NCBI GenBank assembly: GCA_965221655.1
Contig: OZ244906.1
Span: 1,240,001 to 1,304,000, forward strand
From: Bin107 sp965221655
GTDB lineage: Bacteria; UBA8248
Direction of reading: 5' to 3'
DNA: 64,000 bases
This document shows, piece by piece, positions 1 through 8,779 of this stretch. The position numbers were made by a program, and so were the translations under genes. The notes under the pieces are model-generated. The model searched no databases. It was not told the origin of the DNA and was given only the letters and a program-made list of their open reading frames with translations. Within the stretch, counting starts at the first letter, position 1. Each line of letters opens with the position of its first letter.

Positions 1-1129
1 AGAGTTCCTCGGCGTTTTCGTAGTAGATGCGCCGTCTGAGGTCGTCGGAAACTTCCTGGAAAACGTGCTTGGGGTCGTCGAAATCCCAGTGGGGATAGTC
101 GGAGGCGAATAGCAGCGTCTTCTCCGCCCGCGCCATTCTGAGAACGTGGCGATGGTCCTCGCGCGTGGGCGGCTCGGCGATGGGCTGTGAGGTCAACCGC
201 ACGTGGTCGACGATGTATTCGCTCGGCGGGCGCTCGAGCCAGGGCACTTCCGCACGCAGCGAACGCCACTCCTGGTCGAAGCGCCACATGATGCTCGGCA
301 GCCAGGCGTAGCCCATCTCCTGAAAGACGACCTTGAGCTTCGGGAAGCGCACGAACACGCCCTCGCACACCAGGCTGAGGACGTGGGCCTGCGCGATGGT
401 CACCGCCCCCGTGTGCACCTCGATGTAGTAGGAGGGAATGCCGGTCGGGTTCATGGGGGTGTTGACGCCCGCCGCCTCGCCCGCCCCGTGCATCCCCACG
501 GGCAGACCCATGGCCTCGGCGGCCTCGTACACGGGATAGAAGTGGCGGCTGCCCATCAAGGCGTCCATCTGCGGAATCTGCACCTGCACCACGTCGGGGT
601 GCGCGCCGATTCTTTCGATCTCCTTGACGGCGAGCCGGGCGTCGCGCGGGCCGACGTGCATGGCCAGTTTGAGGCGAGGCTCCTTTTCGCACCACTCGTG
701 CAGCAGCCAGTCGTTGTTCGCCGCGATGAACGCCGCCGCCATGTCGGCGTCCGGCAACCCGCCGATGCCGAAGAGATCGCCCGCGATAAGGACGCCGACG
801 TCGATGCCGTATCTCTCCAGGTGGTGGGAGCGCAGCATATCGAGGCTCGAGCCCGGTCTCCCGCCGTCGGGCGGCAGGGCGTCGGGACGCTCGGCGCCGT
901 GGGGGTGATAGTACCAGCGCTTCGGTATCGAGAAGACGTTGCGGGCGGTGTTCGGGTCCTTGGCGGAGCTGAGCGGCGCCACGCCCATGCGCTTGCGCCA
1001 CGCCTCGGAGAGATAGGGGTGCAACTGGTGCATCCCGTTCATGCGGGGGTGGATGTCCGCGTCGATGATTTTCAGCCTCGCCTCGCTCGCCTCCTCGCGC
1101 GTCGGTGCTTCCAGACCCGTCTCGTTCAT
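1..1129 (-). CDS. Amidohydrolase family 2 (ACMSD-like metal-dependent hydrolase), C-terminus cut by window edge
   Basis: About 376 residues are visible and the 3' end lies outside the window. The N-terminal region reads IIDADIHPR, the family's metal-site strand, although the usual D-x-H-x-H has become D-I-H-P. Later come GLPVGMHGAGE and, near the cut end, LLFASDYPHWDFDDP, the motif carrying the last metal-binding Asp in amidohydrolase_2 proteins. These enzymes usually hydrolyse or decarboxylate small ring or carboxylated substrates. The start is supported by AGGGG about 6 bases upstream. It lies 35 bases downstream of an amidase on the same strand, so it is probably the third gene of an AtzG-like/amidase/amidohydrolase operon. 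The substrate cannot be read from sequence. Confidence 0.85.
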   Translation of the reverse strand, partial: MNETGLEAPTREEASEARLKIIDADIHPRMNGMHQLHPYLSEAWRKRMGVAPLSSAKDPNTARNVFSIPKRWYYHPHGAERPDALPPDGGRPGSSLDMLRSHHLERYGIDVGVLIAGDLFGIGGLPDADMAAAFIAANNDWLLHEWCEKEPRLKLAMHVGPRDARLAVKEIERIGAHPDVVQVQIPQMDALMGSRHFYPVYEAAEAMGLPVGMHGAGEAAGVNTPMNPTGIPSYYIEVHTGAVTIAQAHVLSLVCEGVFVRFPKLKVVFQEMGYAWLPSIMWRFDQEWRSLRAEVPWLERPPSEYIVDHVRLTSQPIAEPPTREDHRHVLRMARAEKTLLFASDYPHWDFDDPKHVFQEVSDDLRRRIYYENAEEL

Positions 1130-1164
1130 TGCACACCCCTTTGCGTCTCGGATTTGCTCTCGCT

Positions 1165-2508
1165 CTACAATACGGGAAATTCCGCCCGCCAGCCCATTTC
1201 CTCTTCGAACCACCGCCCCATCGCCAGTAGTTTGCGCTCCCCGCAGCGCACGGCGCCGAACTGGACGCCGAGGGGGAGGTTCATGTCCCCTCGTCCGAGC
1301 GGCAGGGTGAGCGCAGGCTGTCCCGAAAAGGTGAGGGGTTGCAAGAACGCCGGCCTCCCGGTGGACTCCTCGCGCGGCGGCGGGCCTGCGTCGAAAGTGG
1401 GCAGCATCAACAAGTCGTAGCGGCGCAGGAGGTCTTCCATCTTCTGCGTGAAAACCCCGCGTACGCGCAGGGCTCTCGCGTAGTGCACGGCGGGCGCCAT
1501 ATAGCCGATGGTCAGGCTCCTGCGCACGTAGGGCGGCAGCTCCTCGCGCCGCGTCGCATAGAGCTCCTGGTGGCCTGCGGCGGCATCCACGCACCGGGCG
1601 ATGAAGTGCGCCGCGTTTATCTCCTCAAGACGCAAGGGCAACTCCACCGCATCGAGAGCGACGCCGCTCTCCCTAAGGCGCGCGGCCGCTCGCTCGGTCC
1701 ACTCACTGACTTCCGCGCTCGCCTCGGCGAGCAGGCTCTTCAAGTACGCGATGCGCGCAGGCTTTTGCGGCGTCCGTCCCAAGGCGGGGAGCGCAGTGCG
1801 CAGTGCTGCGTGATCCGATCCGTCGGGACCTGCCGCCACCTCCAGCACCCTGCCTATGTCCTCGACCGTGCGCGCGATGACGCCCACGTGGTCGAAATTC
1901 CACGAGACGCTCAGCAGGCCCGTTCTGGGAATCCGTCCGTAGGTGGGCTTGAGACCCGGCACGCCGCAATACGCGGCGGGCCGCAGGGTAGAGCCCGTCG
2001 TCTGGGTGCCGAATGCGGCGGGAACCATGCCCGCCCCCACCGCCGCGGCGGAACCGCTGCTCGATCCGCCCGGGCTGCGCGCGAGGTTCCAGGGATTGCG
2101 GGTAACCGAGGGATCGCCCTGTGCGAAGGGCGTCGTAACCGCCTTGCCCAGCGCAATCGCACCCGCACTCCGCAAGCGCGCGACACAAGCGGCGTCCTCG
2201 GCGGCTACATGGTCCTTGAAAATTTTCGTTCCGGCCTCACGCTTGAGCCCCCGCACGTCGATGATGTCCTTGGCCGCATAGGGCGCACCGGCGAGAGGGC
2301 CGGGCCGCTCGCCCTTGTTTCGCGCCTCATCCACCGCGCGGGCGGCGGCGAGTGCCCCCTCCTCGTCCACCTGCACCCAGGCCTGCACCTTTTCCTCACA
2401 AGCATCGATACGGGAAAGGAGAGAGCGCACCCATTCCTCCGCACCAAGGCTGCCCTCCTCCATGCGCTGCAAACCCTCGCTCAGGGAGAGCCTCCAGTGT
2501 GCGCTCAT
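1165..2508 (-). CDS. Amidase (amidase-signature family), partner of the AtzG-like small protein
   Basis: A 447-residue cytosolic amidase-signature hydrolase. The Lys/cis-Ser/Ser triad is visible as K80 in PYAAKDIID, serines 149-151 in PGGSSSGSAA, and the nucleophile S173 in GTQTTGSTLRP. It cleaves an amide or carbamoyl C-N bond; the exact substrate is unknown. Its ATG overlaps the stop of the upstream 72-residue AtzG-like gene by four bases (ATGA), so the two are translationally coupled, as expected for an AtzE/AtzG-type complex in which the small subunit stabilises the amidase. The subfamily is not AtzE itself: the region around the nucleophile differs. An amidohydrolase follows downstream. 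Confidence 0.88.
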   Translation of the reverse strand: MSAHWRLSLSEGLQRMEEGSLGAEEWVRSLLSRIDACEEKVQAWVQVDEEGALAAARAVDEARNKGERPGPLAGAPYAAKDIIDVRGLKREAGTKIFKDHVAAEDAACVARLRSAGAIALGKAVTTPFAQGDPSVTRNPWNLARSPGGSSSGSAAAVGAGMVPAAFGTQTTGSTLRPAAYCGVPGLKPTYGRIPRTGLLSVSWNFDHVGVIARTVEDIGRVLEVAAGPDGSDHAALRTALPALGRTPQKPARIAYLKSLLAEASAEVSEWTERAAARLRESGVALDAVELPLRLEEINAAHFIARCVDAAAGHQELYATRREELPPYVRRSLTIGYMAPAVHYARALRVRGVFTQKMEDLLRRYDLLMLPTFDAGPPPREESTGRPAFLQPLTFSGQPALTLPLGRGDMNLPLGVQFGAVRCGERKLLAMGRWFEEEMGWRAEFPVL

Positions 2509-2723
2509 ACCGCGTCCTTACCAGAGGGGCTCTCATCGGGTGCAGGGATGAAGGGCTCATCCGCGGGCTCTACGACGATCCGAGAGAGAACGCCGAGCAT
2601 CCGTGCGCAATCCTCCGCCGTCTGGATGCCAAACGCATCCTGCGGCACGCCGTAGACGCGGGCAGCCATTTCGCCGATGCGCGCGGCGACCTGCGCGTCA
2701 TGGCCTTTTTCGGGTTCGGACAT
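2505..2723 (-). CDS. AtzG-like (DUF4089) small amidase-associated protein
   Basis: A 72-residue protein. Its C-terminal half (ARMLGVLSRIVVEPADEPFIP) resembles the short AtzG/DUF4089 domain: a helical segment, then an acidic-Pro tail ending in a P-x-F-x-P-like motif. AtzG in the cyanuric-acid pathway is a GatC-like helper of the AtzE amidase. The call rests on this weak similarity together with strong context, because the stop codon overlaps the start of the amidase (ATGA). SD-like GGGAGG lies about 6 bases before the ATG at 2723. The gene begins the operon and is divergent from the YaiI-family gene. Confidence 0.7.
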   Translation of the reverse strand: MSEPEKGHDAQVAARIGEMAARVYGVPQDAFGIQTAEDCARMLGVLSRIVVEPADEPFIPAPDESPSGKDAV

Positions 2724-2828
2724 GTTTCCTCCCGCTTGCGTGGGCGTTGCTCGGGTCGATTGCTCGTATTACAAGCATCATACTACAAAGGAGGCGTCGC
2801 CATTAAGGGCGGCGCAAAGGGAGCGTGC

Positions 2829-3281
2829 ATGAAAATCTGGGTGGACGCGGACGCATGTCCCCAGGAAGTGAAGGAAATTCTCTACAAGACCGCCGAGCGG
2901 CTCGAGGTTCCCACTGTGCTGGTGGCCAACACGAAGCTCAGGACGCCAGACCTCCCTTGCGTGTCGATGATACCCGTTCCCGGCGGGCCGGACGCCGCCG
3001 ACACCTATATCGTCGAACACCTCGCGGCGGGCGATTTCGTCATCACCGCCGACGTTCCCTTCGCGGCGCGGGCGGTGGAGAGGGGCGCACTGGCCATCGA
3101 CCCGCGCGGCGAGGTCTACACCGAGGAGAACGTGGGCGAGCGTCTCTCTCTCAGAAACTTCATGATGGACATGCGCTCGGGCGGCCTCGTGCAGGGCGGG
3201 CCGCGGCCCATGGCGGCGACGGATCGCCACAAATTCGCAGCCGCTCTCGACAGGGAGTTGACGCGGAGAAAAAACGCCTAG
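2829..3281 (+). CDS. YaiI/YqxD family protein (DUF188, PIN-like)
   Basis: A 150-residue protein covering the whole YaiI/YqxD (DUF188) family. Landmarks are MKIWVDADACP at the N-terminus, the D-x-D-x-C-P signature, then ADTYIVEHLAAGDFVITADVPFA and the RGE-x-Y-T-x-E-N segment, followed by the basic tail. The family is predicted to have a PIN-like nuclease fold; the biochemical role is not established. The start was chosen at the family N-terminus rather than at upstream in-frame starts. The stop codon shares the tetranucleotide CTAG with the stop of the convergent acuI-like gene. Confidence 0.9.
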   Translation: MKIWVDADACPQEVKEILYKTAERLEVPTVLVANTKLRTPDLPCVSMIPVPGGPDAADTYIVEHLAAGDFVITADVPFAARAVERGALAIDPRGEVYTEENVGERLSLRNFMMDMRSGGLVQGGPRPMAATDRHKFAAALDRELTRRKNA

Positions 3282-4264
3282 GCGTTGACGTCGACGACCA
3301 CGCGCCCCTGCACCCGCCCTTTGAGGATGTCCGCACCCAGGCCGGGCAAATCGGAGAGTGTAGTTTCTGTGATCATCGATTCGAGTTTGTCCGGCGGCAT
3401 TTGCCCGGCAAGCCGCTCCCACGCTCTTCTGCGCGGCGGGGCGGGGCACATGACGGAGTCGATGCCCAGCAGGTTCACCCCGCGCAGAAGAAACGGAATC
3501 ACCGTCGTCTCGAGCGCGCTCCCGCCGGCCAGCCCCACCGCCGCGACGGAGCTTCCGTAGCTCATCTGCGTCAGCAGGCGCGCGAGCGTAACGCCGCCCA
3601 CCGAGTCCACGCACCCCGCCCAGCGTTCGCTCTCAAGGGGGCGCTTCGTGGCCTCGGCGAGTTCGCTTCTGGGGATGACGTTCGACGCACCCAGCGACGC
3701 GAGATAGTCACGGGTCTCCTCCCTGCCCGTCGAGGCGGTGACGGAATACCCCAGCCGCGCGAGAACGGCCACAGCCACCGAACCCACGCCGCCCGCCGCA
3801 CCCGTCACCAGCACTTCCCCTTCCCCGGCGCTTAAGCCGTGGTCCTCGAGTGCCTGCACGGCGAGCATGGCCGTGAAGCCCGCCGTGCCGAGGGCCATCG
3901 CCTGCCTGGTGGAAAGTGCTTCGGGCAGATGCACCAGCCAGTCTCCCCGGACGCGCGCCTTCTGGGCGTATCCCCCCCAGTGCGCCTCGCCGACCCGCCA
4001 GCCCGTGAGAATCACCTTCTCGCCCGTGCGATACTCGGGGTGCGCGCTCTCCTCCACGGTGCCCGCGAAGTCGATGCCCCCCACGTGGGGATAATGGCGC
4101 ACCAGCCGGCCAATGCCGCCGAGCACCATGCCGTCCTTGTAGTTGAGCGTCGAATAATCCACGGCGACCGTAACGTCGCCCTCTGGCAGGCTCGATTCCT
4201 CGAGTTCACAAATCGACGAGCGAACCCCTTCTTCTGTTTCTTCCAGAACCAGGGCACGAAACAT
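3278..4264 (-). CDS. acuI: YhdH/AcuI-type MDR oxidoreductase (acryloyl-CoA reductase family)
   Basis: A 328-residue zinc-free medium-chain reductase. Family landmarks are SSLPEGDVTVAVDYSTLNYKD near residue 30, GGIDFAGTVEES, the NADPH-binding GAAGGVGSVAVAVLARLGY, and the C-terminal GRVVVDV. AcuI/YhdH enzymes reduce acryloyl-CoA to propionyl-CoA with NADPH, often as detoxification. The start at 4264 is preferred over the in-frame ATG at 4279 because GGAGG sits 8 bases upstream and the YhdH N-terminus begins M-x-A-L. It is downstream of the CinA-type gene on the same strand with a 21-base gap, so the two may be cotranscribed. Confidence 0.88.
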   Translation of the reverse strand: MFRALVLEETEEGVRSSICELEESSLPEGDVTVAVDYSTLNYKDGMVLGGIGRLVRHYPHVGGIDFAGTVEESAHPEYRTGEKVILTGWRVGEAHWGGYAQKARVRGDWLVHLPEALSTRQAMALGTAGFTAMLAVQALEDHGLSAGEGEVLVTGAAGGVGSVAVAVLARLGYSVTASTGREETRDYLASLGASNVIPRSELAEATKRPLESERWAGCVDSVGGVTLARLLTQMSYGSSVAAVGLAGGSALETTVIPFLLRGVNLLGIDSVMCPAPPRRRAWERLAGQMPPDKLESMITETTLSDLPGLGADILKGRVQGRVVVDVNA

Positions 4265-4285
4265 GGCGTGCGCCTCCATATGCGA

Positions 4286-4771
4286 TTAACTTTGCTCGAT
4301 TCCCTCTTTGAGCAGGGCGAGCGCCGCTCGCGCGAACGCCCACATGTTCTCTTCCCTATCGGCGCTGCCGGTCTCGAGCGTCGCCGCCGCGTTCACGGGA
4401 CCGGAGACGGCCATGCACGAGTGCCCCGGCGCGTCGCCGTATCTGTTGCCCGCCGGACCCGCCGCCCCGGTTTCGGAGACGCCCCAGGTCGCCCCCAGCC
4501 GCTCGCGTATCGCTTCGGCCAGTTTGGCCGCGTAAGGCTCCGTGCTGGGCCGCATTCCCGCAAAGGCGTCTTCGGGCAAGCCGAGCAGAATGCTCCGCGA
4601 GTCGTACGTATAGAGCACCCCGCCCCCCATGTAGTAGGCCGAAGCCCCGGGGACGGCGAGCAGGGCGGAGGACACCAGACCGCCCGCCGAGGTTTCCGCC
4701 ACGGCGAGAGTCTGGCCCTTTTCCTTGAGCAGTTGCCCGACTTCGCCGGCCATTTGCGTGAGCGAGTTCAT
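4286..4771 (-). CDS. pncC: CinA C-terminal domain protein (nicotinamide-nucleotide amidohydrolase, PncC type)
   Basis: A 161-residue stand-alone CinA C-terminal domain. Visible motifs are LAVAETSAGGLVSSALLAVPGAS near residues 22-44 (the family A-E-S/T-x-x-G-G-L), MGGGVLYT, and SETGAAGPAGNRYGDAPGHS. PncC proteins deamidate NMN to nicotinate mononucleotide in pyridine-nucleotide salvage. The conserved T/S-G-x-A-G-P is present as TGAAGP. The start is the ATG at 4771, preceded by GGAGAA. The gene is divergent from the molybdopterin oxidoreductase across a 186-base gap. Some members with this architecture have weaker activity, so the enzymatic call is by family only. Confidence 0.83.
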   Translation of the reverse strand: MNSLTQMAGEVGQLLKEKGQTLAVAETSAGGLVSSALLAVPGASAYYMGGGVLYTYDSRSILLGLPEDAFAGMRPSTEPYAAKLAEAIRERLGATWGVSETGAAGPAGNRYGDAPGHSCMAVSGPVNAAATLETGSADREENMWAFARAALALLKEGIEQS

Positions 4772-4885
4772 GCGCGTTCTCCGGGTCGATGACGAATGGG
4801 TTTCGAGGCTGGAACAATGGCACATTTTCGCCCTGAAATCACCTAGCCGCGCGTGCGGGAAAAAGGAGACCCCCGGCGGCGGGCA

Positions 4886-4912
4886 TTGTCTGCCGCCGCG
4901 TCGTGCTATACT
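4886..4912 (+). promoter_or_regulatory. Weak candidate promoter for the molybdopterin oxidoreductase
   Basis: A TATACT -10 element (4907-4912) lies 45 bases before the ATG. A poor TTGTCT -35 (4886-4891) stands only 15 bases upstream of it. The -10 is good, the spacing is short, and the call is tentative. Confidence 0.3.
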
Positions 4913-4957
4913 TTTGCGAACATCCAGAGAACGACTGAGACACAGGGAGAGCCGTCC

Positions 4958-7276
4958 ATGCACGAAGGAGCGGAAAAACGCCACCACAGTTCCCACTGGG
5001 GTGCGTTCGTCGCCCACGTGCGCGACGGGCGCATGGTGGGCTTCGACCCCTTCGCCAAGGACCCCGAACCCTCGCCGATCCTCAACTCGATTCAGGACGC
5101 CGTCTACGACGAAAGCCGCGTCGCACAGCCGATGGTTCGCAAGGGTTGGCTCGAACACGGGCCAGGCAGCAACACGCAAGGACGGGGGGCCGAGCCCTTC
5201 GTCCCCGTCTCCTGGGAGCGTGCGCTCGACCTGGTTGCCGCGGAGATCCGGCGCGTCAGGAACGAACACGGCAACGAATCCATTTTTGCGGGTTCCTACG
5301 GCTGGGCGAGCGCGGGGCGCTTTCACCACGCCAATACCCTGGTGAAGCGATTCTTCAACTGCTGCGGCGGCTTCACGGATCAGGTAACCACCTACAGCAT
5401 CGCGGCGGGCTACGTCATCCTGCCCCACATTCTGGGCAACATAGACGCCTGCTCGGGCCCGATTACGACGTGGGACGGCATCGCGCGCGACACCGGGTTG
5501 TTCGTCATGTTCGGGGGCATACCCGTCAAGAACACGCAAGTCTCCGCAGGCGGTCCCGGAGAGCACACCCTGACGCACTGGCTGAAGAGGGCGCGGGCGA
5601 ACGGCGCGGAATTCGTGAACGTGAGCCCGCTCGAAGACGATGCGCCCGATTTTCTGGACGCACAATGGATAGGCGTGCGCCCCAACACCGACGTGGCCTT
5701 GATGCTCGGCCTCGCCCACACGCTGCGTGAAGAGGAGCTGCACGACAAGGAATTCCTCGCGCGCTACTGCGTGGGGTACGAGAAGTTCGAAGCGTATCTC
5801 ACGGGCAAGGCCGACGGCCGCCCCAAGGACGCGGAGTGGGCGGCGGGCATTACGGGAATCGCACCGGACGTCATTCGCAACCTCTCCCGGCGCATGGCCT
5901 CGGCCAGAACCATGATCAACACGAACTGGTCGCTCCAGCGCGGGGACCACGGAGAGCAGACGTTCTGGATGACGACGACGCTCGCCGCCATGCTCGGCCA
6001 AATCGGCCTGCCCGGCGGCGGGTTCGGCTTCGGCTACGGGAGCATGGGCGGACGCGGGGTTCCGCGCGAGAACATAGCCTCCCCCAAGATGCCCGCGGGC
6101 AAGAACCCGACGCGAAGCTTCATCCCCGTGGCCCGCATCGCGGACATGATGCTCCACCCCGGCGAGGAATACGACTTCAACGGCGAGCGGCGCACCTACC
6201 CGGACGTCCGCATGGTCTACTGGTGCGGCGGCAACCCCTTCCACCACCACCAGGACCTCAATCGCCTCGTGGAGGCGTGGCGACGCCCGGAGACCATCGT
6301 CGTGCACGAACCCTGGTGGACTTCCACGGCGCGCCACGCGGACGTCGTGCTTCCCGCCACGACCACGCTCGAGCGCAACGACGTGGGCGCGAGCTCGCGG
6401 GATCGCTTCATCATGGCCATGCACAAGGTAATCGAGCCGGTCGGCGAGGCGCGGCATGACTTCGAAATCTTCGCGCAGCTTGCCGAGCGCCTCGGTTTTC
6501 GTAGCGCGTTCACCGAGGATCGCGACGAGACGGCGTGGCTCCGCCACATCTACGAGGAAGCCCGCGAGGCGGCCGCCGCGCGGGGTGTGGTTCTCGACAC
6601 TTTTGCCCATTTCTGGGAGCGCGGCCACACGGAAGTTCCCCCGCCCGAGACGCCCTACGTGTACCTGGCCGACTTCAGGCGCGACCCCGAGGCGAACGCC
6701 CTCGAGACGCCATCGGGAAAAATAGAGATATACTCAGAGCGCATTGCGGGCTTTCACTACCCCGACTGCCCGCCCCACCCCACGTGGCTCGAACCCTCCG
6801 AGTGGCTCGGCGGCGCGCTGGCCGAGAAATTTCCGCTCCACATGATCTCGAACCAGCCGCGCACGCGGCTGCACGGCCAGATGGACAACGGGCGCCTAAG
6901 CCGCGCGAGCAAGGTTCGCGGCAGGGAGCCCGTGTGGATGCACCCCGCCGACGCCGACGCACGCGGAATTCGCGAGGGCGACGTCGTGCGCATTTTCAAC
7001 GCGCGCGGGGAGATTCTCGCCGGGGCCGTGATTTCACAAGGATTGCTCCCCGGCGTGGTGCAACTCTCCACGGGCGCGTGGTACGACCCCCGCGAGCCCG
7101 GCAAAATCGGAACGCTCGACAAGCACGGAAACCCCAACGTGCTCACGCCTGATAAGGGAACCTCGCGCCTGGGTCAGGGGCCGAGTGCCCACACCGCCCT
7201 CGTGGAAATCGAACGCTACGAAGAGCAGGTTCCCGAAATCACGATATTCCAGCCCCCTGCCTTCGCGGAGGCGTAG
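4958..7276 (+). CDS. Molybdopterin-dependent oxidoreductase, BisC/DMSO-reductase type
   Basis: A 772-residue molybdopterin protein of the DMSO/TMAO/biotin-sulfoxide reductase branch. It has GSYGWASAGRFHHANTL around residues 112-128, then YSIAAGY with S147 at the molybdenum-ligand position, and the C-terminal dinucleotide-binding domain (MHPADADARGIREGDVVRIFN, then LSTGAWYDP). There is no N-terminal Cys cluster for 4Fe-4S and no Tat signal, so it looks like a cytoplasmic BisC-like enzyme. It may reduce S- or N-oxides or oxidise an N-containing substrate. Its stop codon directly abuts the start of the triple-Rid gene, so the two form a tight operon. moaD and moaE for the cofactor lie 32 kb away in the same window. 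Confidence 0.9.
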   Translation: MHEGAEKRHHSSHWGAFVAHVRDGRMVGFDPFAKDPEPSPILNSIQDAVYDESRVAQPMVRKGWLEHGPGSNTQGRGAEPFVPVSWERALDLVAAEIRRVRNEHGNESIFAGSYGWASAGRFHHANTLVKRFFNCCGGFTDQVTTYSIAAGYVILPHILGNIDACSGPITTWDGIARDTGLFVMFGGIPVKNTQVSAGGPGEHTLTHWLKRARANGAEFVNVSPLEDDAPDFLDAQWIGVRPNTDVALMLGLAHTLREEELHDKEFLARYCVGYEKFEAYLTGKADGRPKDAEWAAGITGIAPDVIRNLSRRMASARTMINTNWSLQRGDHGEQTFWMTTTLAAMLGQIGLPGGGFGFGYGSMGGRGVPRENIASPKMPAGKNPTRSFIPVARIADMMLHPGEEYDFNGERRTYPDVRMVYWCGGNPFHHHQDLNRLVEAWRRPETIVVHEPWWTSTARHADVVLPATTTLERNDVGASSRDRFIMAMHKVIEPVGEARHDFEIFAQLAERLGFRSAFTEDRDETAWLRHIYEEAREAAAARGVVLDTFAHFWERGHTEVPPPETPYVYLADFRRDPEANALETPSGKIEIYSERIAGFHYPDCPPHPTWLEPSEWLGGALAEKFPLHMISNQPRTRLHGQMDNGRLSRASKVRGREPVWMHPADADARGIREGDVVRIFNARGEILAGAVISQGLLPGVVQLSTGAWYDPREPGKIGTLDKHGNPNVLTPDKGTSRLGQGPSAHTALVEIERYEEQVPEITIFQPPAFAEA

Positions 7277-8668
7277 ATGTCCCAAAAATTCTTCTCCGAC
7301 CACGGCAAGTGGCCCCGGTGCGTCGCGGCCGGGCCCTTCCTGTTCTTCAGCGGGCAGATGGGGCGCCACCCCGCAACCGGCGGCATTTGCCTGCGCTACG
7401 AGGAAATCGGGGAGAAAGGGCCCGCGCGGACGAAGAACTACCCCTGGGTCGATAGAATCGAAGCGCCCATTGGTGCGCAGGCCATCGCCACCTACGAGGG
7501 CGTGCGGGAAATTCTCGAGGCACAGGACGGCGGGCTGGACCACCTGCTGCGCTTTCACCTCTATCAGCTCGACAAGCGCTTCTTCCCGGTGTTCGACTCC
7601 ATCAGGCGTCACTACGAACCACAAGCGCCCACGCCCAGCACCGCCGTGGGCATGGGTGCGTTCGACCCCCAAAGAGTCGTGCGCTTCAACATCGACGGCA
7701 TCGCCCTCCACCCCCGGGCGGCGGACGCCCTGGGCGAGAGAATGGTGCACGCGGGCTCGAAGGCGCACTCGGCAGCCGCGCATTTCTCTCACGTCGTCGG
7801 GGCCGGGCCGTACCTTTTCGTCGCGGGCCAGATTCCGACCGACACCTCAAAGCCCGGCTCTCCGCTGATTCGCAACTATCCCGACATTCCCGAGGAGGGC
7901 CGCTTCCTCTCCGTGGGCCAAAGCCACGAGGACAGCCGCAACGGCCCCATCGCCGCGCAAACGTGGTTCGTCTACGACCTGATTCGCAAGCACCTGGAGG
8001 GTTCGGGCTCCGCGCTCGAAAACATTTTGAACCTCACGGTCTACCTCCAGGACATGCGCGACTTCCCCACCTTCCACCGCGTTCACGAGCGCTTTTTTCC
8101 CGAAGACCCGCCCGCCCTCACGGTCATGCAGGTGGCCGAAGTCGGCCACAAGGGGGAGAAAATCGAAATCGAACCCACGGCGCTGGCGAGCGGGGGGCGG
8201 ATGCGGCGCGAGGTGCTGCGGACGGACGAACCGCCGGGCGCACAGATGAGCCTCGGCGTCGCCGCGGGTGGCGTGTTGTTCCTCTCGAGTCTCCTCGGCT
8301 TGGGCGAGAGCGGAGAGCCGATTCAAAAGAAGAGCGAACTGCCGGGTGCGCTGCGCAGGAAGCTGCCGAAGGAGCCGGCCCCCTCGGCCAGAAAAGCGTT
8401 CTTGCAGGCTGCGGCGATTCTCGACCGCATGGAGGGCGCGATGCGTGCCGCAGACTCCACGATGGAGCGCGTGGCGCACCTCACCGTGTTTCTCAAAGAC
8501 GTCGCGCACCTCTCTGTGCTCGAATCCTTGTTCCGGCGCCGTTTCCCGAAGCAAAGGCCCGCCTTCACCGCCATCCAGATACCCGAACCCTCGCCCGTGG
8601 CCGGGGCGGAGGTCTCGATGACGGCCATCGCGTGGACGGGCGCAGGCGACCCCGAGGTTCTGGCGTAA
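7277..8668 (+). CDS. Triple Rid (YjgF/YER057c/UK114) domain protein
   Basis: A 463-residue protein made of three consecutive Rid-like domains, about residues 10-148, 165-310 and 320-458. Each shows the strand with FxSGQ or a relative (FFSGQMG, FVAGQIP, FLSSLLG), a helix, then NLTVYLQD or LTVFLKD, and a closing P-A-x-T strand. RidA enzymes hydrolyse reactive enamine/imine intermediates and need an Arg in the P-x-R-x-x-V motif. None of the three domains has it (PSTAVGM, PALTVMQ, PAFTAIQ), so RidA-type deaminase activity is unlikely. The gene starts on the base after the stop of the molybdopterin oxidoreductase, suggesting a joint role. A three-domain fusion is longer than the usual 110-130-residue family member. 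Confidence 0.87.
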   Translation: MSQKFFSDHGKWPRCVAAGPFLFFSGQMGRHPATGGICLRYEEIGEKGPARTKNYPWVDRIEAPIGAQAIATYEGVREILEAQDGGLDHLLRFHLYQLDKRFFPVFDSIRRHYEPQAPTPSTAVGMGAFDPQRVVRFNIDGIALHPRAADALGERMVHAGSKAHSAAAHFSHVVGAGPYLFVAGQIPTDTSKPGSPLIRNYPDIPEEGRFLSVGQSHEDSRNGPIAAQTWFVYDLIRKHLEGSGSALENILNLTVYLQDMRDFPTFHRVHERFFPEDPPALTVMQVAEVGHKGEKIEIEPTALASGGRMRREVLRTDEPPGAQMSLGVAAGGVLFLSSLLGLGESGEPIQKKSELPGALRRKLPKEPAPSARKAFLQAAAILDRMEGAMRAADSTMERVAHLTVFLKDVAHLSVLESLFRRRFPKQRPAFTAIQIPEPSPVAGAEVSMTAIAWTGAGDPEVLA

Positions 8669-8779
8669 GGCACTTACAATCAGATAGATACGTGGGCGGC
8701 TGCCCGGCGACAGGGGGTACGCGAGGCGTTCGGGTCGGGTGCGCGCCCGGGGTTTCGGGTGACTGTGCAGGAGGTGAGA

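Noticed and set aside
4853..4957. An N-terminal extension of the molybdopterin oxidoreductase from 4853
   Set aside because: The extension has no family similarity and starts without SD; the MHEGAEK start has GGGAGAG upstream.
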